Shown piece after piece: positions 59,611 through 64,000 of a stretch of DNA of 64,000 nucleotides. Source of the DNA: RGIG995 sp045542115. Lineage in GTDB: Bacteria; Bacillota; Clostridia; Oscillospirales; UBA644. A program made the translations under genes and the position numbers. The first letter of the stretch is position 1, and the number at the start of each line of letters is the position of its first letter. The stretch spans positions 1 to 64,000 of the forward strand of contig JAZQKK010000018.1 of the NCBI GenBank assembly GCA_045542115.1, in the 5' to 3' direction. The notes under the pieces were generated by a model. The model ran no database searches. It saw only the letters and a program-made list of their open reading frames with translations, and was not told the origin of the DNA.

Positions 59611-60672
59611 TTATTTTTCTTCCTTTTGGTGCTGTAAAACCGCTTCAAACCCCAGGTCGAAGGCTTTTCGGGTGTCGTTGTACCGGGCGGCGTTGTCCGG
59701 TGCTTTGAACAGCGCGACGATAAGGTCGTGGCCGTAGGCGGTGGCGCCGGCAATCAGACACTGCCCCGCACCGGGGGTGGAGCCGGTCTTCAAGCCGAAG
59801 GTTCCTTCGTAGAAATAGGAGGACGAGGGGACCATCAGTTGATTGGTGTTGACGTATCCCACCACCGTTCCGTTGGGGAGGGTCAGTTCGGAATAGGTCT
59901 TTTCAACGGTTTTGCGAATTGTTTCATTGCCGGTAGCGGCGATTGCAATGTACATCATATCTTCCGCCGTGGTATATTGCTTTCCGTCCGGATATCCGTC
60001 GGGACAGGTAAACAGGGAATTTTTCGTTCCAAGAGCCTTTGCTTTGTCGTTCATTTTCTCTAAGAAAATATCTACTGCGTCCCGGTCGGAGATTTGGGGG
60101 TCTCCCGAAAGATTTCGTCCCACGTGGGCGGCAATAACGTAGGCGGCGTCGTTGCCGGAGGGAATGAGAAGCGCATCCATAATCTGCTCTACGGTCAACG
60201 TCTGTCCCTTCACTAATTTTGCGGAAGAAGAGCCGGCTCCCACCAGAGAAAGTTCACTTCCTACCGTAAAGACCGTATCCGGGGAAATATACTCTAAAAG
60301 GGTCAGTGCCGTGAGTAATTTCGTGGTGGACGCGGCGGTGATTTTGGTTTGCGCATCCTTCTGGTACAGCACCGTTCCGGCCGTGATATCGTAGACGGCG
60401 ATGTGTCCCGCGGAAAAAGTTTGGTCTCGATACAGTTCTTCTGCGTACTTTCGGAGGGCTTCCTCATTTTCTTGGGGGGACGAGGGGGTGTTTTCGGGAA
60501 GGTCCGTGGTTTGTGTGTTTTGTTGGTTTGTTGCCGTTGTGTTGCCGGCATCTTCGGGCGCTTTCGGAGCGAATACCGTGGCCATCAGGGCAACCGCTCC
60601 CAGGCAAAGCAGAAAGATGAGGAGCATCAGGGCCAATCGCAACAGGCCCGAGGGCTTTTTTCTCCGTCTCAT
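59611..60672 (-). CDS. D-alanyl-D-alanine carboxypeptidase (low-molecular-mass PBP)
   Basis: Trims the terminal D-Ala of peptidoglycan peptides. The 353-residue S11 peptidase has an N-terminal membrane anchor (about 11-34) after R-R-R-K-K, a Thr/Gln-rich linker (40-68), and active-site motifs S115-T-T-K118, S172-G-N174 and K295-T-G. Unlike DacA or DacF it is anchored by its N terminus and has no C-terminal amphipathic helix. ATG at 60672 follows AAAGGAG. Confidence 0.93.
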   Translation of the reverse strand: MRRRKKPSGLLRLALMLLIFLLCLGAVALMATVFAPKAPEDAGNTTATNQQNTQTTDLPENTPSSPQENEEALRKYAEELYRDQTFSAGHIAVYDITAGTVLYQKDAQTKITAASTTKLLTALTLLEYISPDTVFTVGSELSLVGAGSSSAKLVKGQTLTVEQIMDALLIPSGNDAAYVIAAHVGRNLSGDPQISDRDAVDIFLEKMNDKAKALGTKNSLFTCPDGYPDGKQYTTAEDMMYIAIAATGNETIRKTVEKTYSELTLPNGTVVGYVNTNQLMVPSSSYFYEGTFGLKTGSTPGAGQCLIAGATAYGHDLIVALFKAPDNAARYNDTRKAFDLGFEAVLQHQKEEK

Positions 60673-60714
60673 AGAGACTCCTTTCGCAAGAGGTTCGGTG
60701 ACGTTTGTTTTTTT

Positions 60715-60743
60715 AGTATAGCATATTTTTCGGTGGATTGCAA
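60715..60743 (-). promoter_or_regulatory. sigA-type promoter of the carboxypeptidase gene
   Basis: Minus strand TTGCAA (60743-60738), 17-bp spacer, TATACT (60720-60715), extended -10 TGC. Confidence 0.86.
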
Positions 60744-60795
60744 GGGATATTTTGAGAAAAAAATCGGCAATTTTTCGGAATCTTCCGTTTCCCCC

Positions 60796-60824
60796 TTGCA
60801 ATTTCTTTTTTTTTGTGTTATAAT
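60796..60824 (+). promoter_or_regulatory. sigA-type promoter of the transketolase genes
   Basis: TTGCAA (60796-60801), 17-bp spacer, TATAAT (60819-60824), extended -10 TGT. Confidence 0.87.
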
Positions 60825-60877
60825 GCATAATAGAATATTATCCCTGCCTGCGCCGGGATGGAATAAGGAGAAATGAA

Positions 60878-61687
60878 ATGAACACCGAAAGTATGGCTTT
60901 GGAGATGCGCAAGTTGATTGTTACGTCTCTGTATCACGCGAAAAGCGGTCACCCCGGTGGGTCTCTGTCCTGCACCGATATTTTGGCGGTGCTGTACAAC
61001 GAAGAAATGAATATCGACCCTGCGGACCCCAAAAAGGCAGACCGAGACCGGTTCGTCCTTTCCAAAGGACACGCCGCCCCCGCCCTGTACGCCGCTCTGG
61101 CATTGAAGGGTTACTTCCCCAAAGAAGATATGCTTACGCTCCGGAAGATTGACAGTCATTTAGAAGGACATCCCAGTATGAAATCCACCCCCGGCGTGGA
61201 TATTTCCACCGGCTCTCTCGGTCAGGGGATCTCTGCCGCTTGCGGAATGGCTCTTTCCGGGAAACTGACCGGAAAAGATTACCGTGTCTACGCCGCGTTG
61301 GGCGACGGTGAAATCGAAGAAGGCCAGGTGTGGGAAGCGATGATGTTTGCTGCCCACTACAAGCTGGATAATCTGTGTGTTTTCGTGGACCTGAACGGGT
61401 TGCAGATCGACGGTGCGACCAGCGAAGTTATGGGGTCTGACCCGGTTCCCGACAAGATGCGGGCCTTCGGTCTGGAAGTGGTGGAAATTGACGGCCACAA
61501 TTATGACGAAATCCGTGCCGCTTTGAAAAAAGCCCGGGAAACCAAGGGGAAACCCACTTGTATCGTAGCCCACACCGTGAAAGGGAAGGGCGTTTCCTAT
61601 ATGGAAAATCAGTGCGATTGGCACGGTGCTGCGCCCAAGCAGGCAGAATATGAAATTGCAATGAAGGAGTTGGAACAAAATGGCTGA
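60878..61687 (+). CDS. Transketolase, N-terminal (ThDP-binding) subunit
   Basis: Half of a split transketolase of the pentose phosphate pathway. The 269-residue protein has the start S-G-H-P-G-G-S-L-S, L-S-K-G-H-A-A-P-A-L-Y, S-L-G-Q-G-I-S and the ThDP motif G-D-G-E-I-E-E-G-Q, with N in D-L-N-G-L-Q. ATG at 60878 has AAGGAG upstream. It overlaps the C-terminal subunit gene by 8 bases. The split form is common in Clostridia and archaea. Confidence 0.95.
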   Translation: MNTESMALEMRKLIVTSLYHAKSGHPGGSLSCTDILAVLYNEEMNIDPADPKKADRDRFVLSKGHAAPALYAALALKGYFPKEDMLTLRKIDSHLEGHPSMKSTPGVDISTGSLGQGISAACGMALSGKLTGKDYRVYAALGDGEIEEGQVWEAMMFAAHYKLDNLCVFVDLNGLQIDGATSEVMGSDPVPDKMRAFGLEVVEIDGHNYDEIRAALKKARETKGKPTCIVAHTVKGKGVSYMENQCDWHGAAPKQAEYEIAMKELEQNG

Positions 61688-62648
61688 TTTGAAAGCAACC
61701 CGCGACGCTTACGGCGAAGGCCTGGTGGAGTTGGCGGAACAATATCCTAATTTTTACGTTTTGGACGCCGACCTTGCGAAGGCGACGAAGACCATTACCT
61801 TCAAGAAGAAATACCCCGACCGCTTCATTGATTGCGGAATTGCGGAAGGAAATATGATTGGAGTCGCCGCAGGTCTTGCAACCTGCGGGAATACCGTGTT
61901 TGCTTCTTCCTTCTCGATGTTTGCCGCCGGCCGCGCATTTGAGCAGATTCGCAACAGCGTTGCCTATCCTCATCTGAACGTAAAAGTCGTCGGGACTCAC
62001 TCCGGTCTGACCGTTGGGGAAGACGGAGCGACTCACCAATGTTTGGAAGATCTGGCTTTGATGCGTTCCATTCCCGGAATGGTGGTCATCAATCCTTCGG
62101 ATGCCACCCAGATGAAGGCGGCTCTCCGCTTTGCCGTGGAACACGACGGACCGGTCTATATCCGAGGCGGACGTCTTGCCGTTCCCGTGGTGTATGAAGC
62201 GGGAAGTATTACCTATACCGCCGGACAATCCTATCGCATTGCCGAAGGGGACGACGTGACGTTGATGTTCTGCGGACACTTCCACGAATTGACCGCCCAG
62301 GTCAAAGAAATGCTGGAAAAGGTGGGGTTGACCTGCCGTATTGTGGATATGCCTTCGGTCAAACCCGTAGACAAGAAAGCCATTGAAGACGCTTTGAAGG
62401 ATACCGGACTTATCGTGACCTTCGAAGACCACAACGTCAACGGCGGATTCGGTTCCGCGGTTTGCGAAGCGGTCTGTGACTGCAACGTTGCCACCAGCGG
62501 ACCTTCGGTAATTCGTATTGGCGTGGAAGACTCCTTCGGAACGTCCGGTACTCCCGCGGAATTGATGGAGAAATACGGATTTACCGCGGAAAACGTTTGC
62601 CGGAAGATCCTTGCGGTCAAGGCACCCGAAAAATTGTCTCAACTGTAA
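61680..62648 (+). CDS. Transketolase, C-terminal subunit
   Basis: The partner of the previous subunit, 322 residues. It carries the pyrimidine-binding domain (D-A-D-L-A-K-A-T-K, D-C-G-I-A-E-G-N-M-I-G-V-A-A-G-L with the catalytic Glu, S-S-F-S-M-F-A-A-G-R-A-F-E-Q) and the C-terminal domain (V-T-F-E-D-H-N, G-G-F-G-S-A-V). ATG at 61680 overlaps the end of the first subunit, so translation is probably coupled. DXS was considered, but the split gene and motifs fit transketolase. Confidence 0.95.
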   Translation: MADLKATRDAYGEGLVELAEQYPNFYVLDADLAKATKTITFKKKYPDRFIDCGIAEGNMIGVAAGLATCGNTVFASSFSMFAAGRAFEQIRNSVAYPHLNVKVVGTHSGLTVGEDGATHQCLEDLALMRSIPGMVVINPSDATQMKAALRFAVEHDGPVYIRGGRLAVPVVYEAGSITYTAGQSYRIAEGDDVTLMFCGHFHELTAQVKEMLEKVGLTCRIVDMPSVKPVDKKAIEDALKDTGLIVTFEDHNVNGGFGSAVCEAVCDCNVATSGPSVIRIGVEDSFGTSGTPAELMEKYGFTAENVCRKILAVKAPEKLSQL

Positions 62649-62684
62649 TTATCGTGCTCATTCCCCATTTCAAGGAGGGGTTTT

Positions 62685-63755
62685 ATGTCGGAAAATAAAG
62701 TGCCGGAGCAGGAATTGAATCCGGGAACTCCCCAGGGACAAACTCCCGAAAATGGCAAGAAGAAGCGGGGATACGTAAAGTATTCCCCTCTGTCGCTTGT
62801 GCTGCTGGCGGTTTGTGCTTTTGTTTTTTCGTTCAGTATGCTCGGATTGTTTGAGCAGGTCATTTTGGACTTTGCCGGGCAGTCGGAGATGGGCGGAACG
62901 GGGGGTGGAAGCGTGTTTGTGCCCGAACCGGGGGATGATACCGACGTCGTCGTTCCGCCGTTGACCGGGGACGACCCGCTGCCGGAATCGAAATGGCAAC
63001 AGATCGCTCCCTCGCAAATCAATACGGATGACCTTCCTTATCTGCAAAACGTGGGGTTTGACACGTTGAAAAATCAGAACGAGGACACCGTGGCCTGGAT
63101 GTATTGGCCCACGACTACCGACGTGAAGGGGCTGCCCTTTAATATGGCGGTGGTGCAAAGCACCAACAATGAGTTTTATCTCAACCGTTCTTTTGATAAG
63201 AGTAACAACGCAAACGGTTGGATTTATGCGGATTATCGCTGTAATATGGAAGACCTTACGTCCAATCGCAACGTCATCATTTACGGCCACGCCCGAAGTT
63301 ATCTGATGTTTGGCGGATTGCGGTTTTTGAACTCGAAAACCAAATGGCAACAGGACGGTTACAACCACTTTATCTATATCAACACCCCCAACGAGCGGAC
63401 GGTGTGGCAGGTGTTCGCTTGGTATGAGACTACCACGGCGTTCAATTATATCAACACCTACTTCTCCGGAGATGCGGAATACGTGGAATTTTTGAACAGC
63501 TTGCAGAGCAAGAATATGGTGTCTGCCTTCGAGAAGTTCAACTTTACGCCGGAAGACCGGATTCTTACCCTTTCCACCTGTAAAGGGGTCAACAGTGACG
63601 TTCGTATCGCCATTCACGCCGTCTTGGTCAAGCAGGAATGGATTGACGGAAGGAAGCCTGCGCCCGACTTGGAAGACGTGACCGATGACGCGACCGGCGT
63701 TGCGACGACCGATTCGGTTTCGGAAGACGATTCTTCTGTGACGATGCAACCCTGA
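62685..63755 (+). CDS. srtB: Class B sortase
   Basis: Membrane transpeptidase that joins surface proteins to the cell wall. The 356-residue protein has a cytoplasmic Pro/Glu/Lys tail (1-30), one membrane helix (about 34-60), a Gly/Pro/Asp linker (65-100) and the catalytic domain (about 110-320). Catalytic residues: His202 in I-I-Y-G-H-A-R, Cys299 in T-L-S-T-C, Arg307 in D-V-R-I-A-I-H-A. The T-L-S-T-C context and extra helices are typical of class B. An acidic C-terminal tail (320-356) is unusual. ATG at 62685 follows AAGGAGGGG. The protein at 1-5307 ends in NPKTS, a plausible substrate. Confidence 0.93.
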   Translation: MSENKVPEQELNPGTPQGQTPENGKKKRGYVKYSPLSLVLLAVCAFVFSFSMLGLFEQVILDFAGQSEMGGTGGGSVFVPEPGDDTDVVVPPLTGDDPLPESKWQQIAPSQINTDDLPYLQNVGFDTLKNQNEDTVAWMYWPTTTDVKGLPFNMAVVQSTNNEFYLNRSFDKSNNANGWIYADYRCNMEDLTSNRNVIIYGHARSYLMFGGLRFLNSKTKWQQDGYNHFIYINTPNERTVWQVFAWYETTTAFNYINTYFSGDAEYVEFLNSLQSKNMVSAFEKFNFTPEDRILTLSTCKGVNSDVRIAIHAVLVKQEWIDGRKPAPDLEDVTDDATGVATTDSVSEDDSSVTMQP

Positions 63756-63774
63756 TTTTGTGAAAATACGTTTT

Positions 63775-63815
63775 ACACCGACTCTTTCTTTGCCGAGAGA
63801 GTCGGTGTTTTTTTT
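63775..63815 (+). terminator. Terminator of the sortase gene
   Basis: A 14-base stem with one mismatch, beginning ACACCGACTC (63775-63788 with 63795-63808), followed by eight T. Confidence 0.93.
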
Positions 63816-64000
63816 GCTCCAAAAGTTCCGAAAAACGTCAAGGATTTTTCCAATTGTTAATTATCTTTGAAACCTTTGTATCGTTTTTTTGAATCTATTT
63901 TCGGGGGAATATTTTTGTGCAAAATGCACATTCGACGGTTTTTTGAGGTGTTAAAAAAACACTATATATGGATTAAAACAAACCGATGCGGTGTGAATTC
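63816..64000. other. Non-coding A+T-rich end of the window
   Basis: No gene is seen. Two small dyads occur: TGTGCA-AAA-TGCACA (63916-63930) and a GTGTT/AACAC pair (about 63949-63962), followed by CTATATAT. This may be the control region of a gene beyond the edge. Confidence 0.4.

Overview
The window is a chromosomal segment of an endospore-forming, Gram-positive anaerobe of the Clostridia, most like an uncultured gut member of the Oscillospiraceae or a neighbouring family (inference). Reasons: sporulation genes (spoIIQ, spoIID, spoIIE, dpaA, dpaB), a class B sortase with an NPKTS-anchored surface protein, lipoproteins with Gram-positive lipoboxes, a split transketolase, a glmS ribozyme, strong AGGAGG-type ribosome binding sites and roughly 50 % G+C. 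No rRNA, tRNA, CRISPR array, phage gene or transposase was seen. It reads as core chromosome rather than an island.

Layout. 1-5.3 kb: 3' part of a giant beta-helix surface protein. 5.4-8.3 kb: copper ATPase CopA with a CopZ-like domain in frame at its C terminus, then a small XRE regulator. 8.3-10.7 kb: tcdA, spoIIQ and spoIID, the last two convergent and overlapping. 10.7-15.7 kb: citrate synthase, a TPR/LRR membrane protein, guaB. 15.8-22.1 kb: lacZ, a Crp/Fnr regulator and a divergent ABC transporter. 22.2-27.6 kb: arginine operon argC-J-B-D-F behind an ARG box. 27.6-27.8 kb: a cluster of hairpins including a 40-bp perfect palindrome. 27.8-34 kb: spoIIE, a membrane protein, a padR/HAAS/DUF4097 cassette, dpaB-dpaA. 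34-38 kb: EF-G-like GTPase, small protein, AraC regulator, lipoprotein. 38-42 kb: a GlmU-like left-handed helix protein, glmM, glmS ribozyme, glmS. 42.3-43.5 kb: PrsA/SurA-like lipoprotein. 43.6-55.5 kb: an eight-gene minus-strand run smc-ftsY-yhbY-nadD/yqeK-rsfS-leuS-recD2-rsmA. 55.7-58.3 kb: rpmB, RNase H, amidohydrolase, ECF S component. 58.4-64 kb: lipoprotein, DD-carboxypeptidase, two-gene transketolase, sortase B.

How the genes fit together. ArgC, J, B, D and F together convert glutamate to citrulline. GlmM and GlmS act in amino-sugar synthesis, with the ribozyme sensing GlcN6P. SpoIIQ and SpoIID belong to the engulfment machinery, SpoIIE activates sigF, and DpaAB makes dipicolinate for the spore core. 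The sortase can in principle anchor the surface protein at the left edge. The Crp/Fnr regulator sits beside a transporter whose promoter has a dyad at exactly the class II activator position.

The observations most worth checking are: spoIIE has no ATG/GTG/TTG start at a usable distance from its strong Shine-Dalgarno and seems to start at ATT; copA and a copZ-like unit are one reading frame with an internal ribosome binding site; the SpoIID homologue lacks the expected catalytic glutamate; the Crp/ABC divergent promoters overlap completely in a palindrome; and the 27.6-kb hairpin cluster may be a dispersed repeat. I did not find a clearly new multi-gene system.
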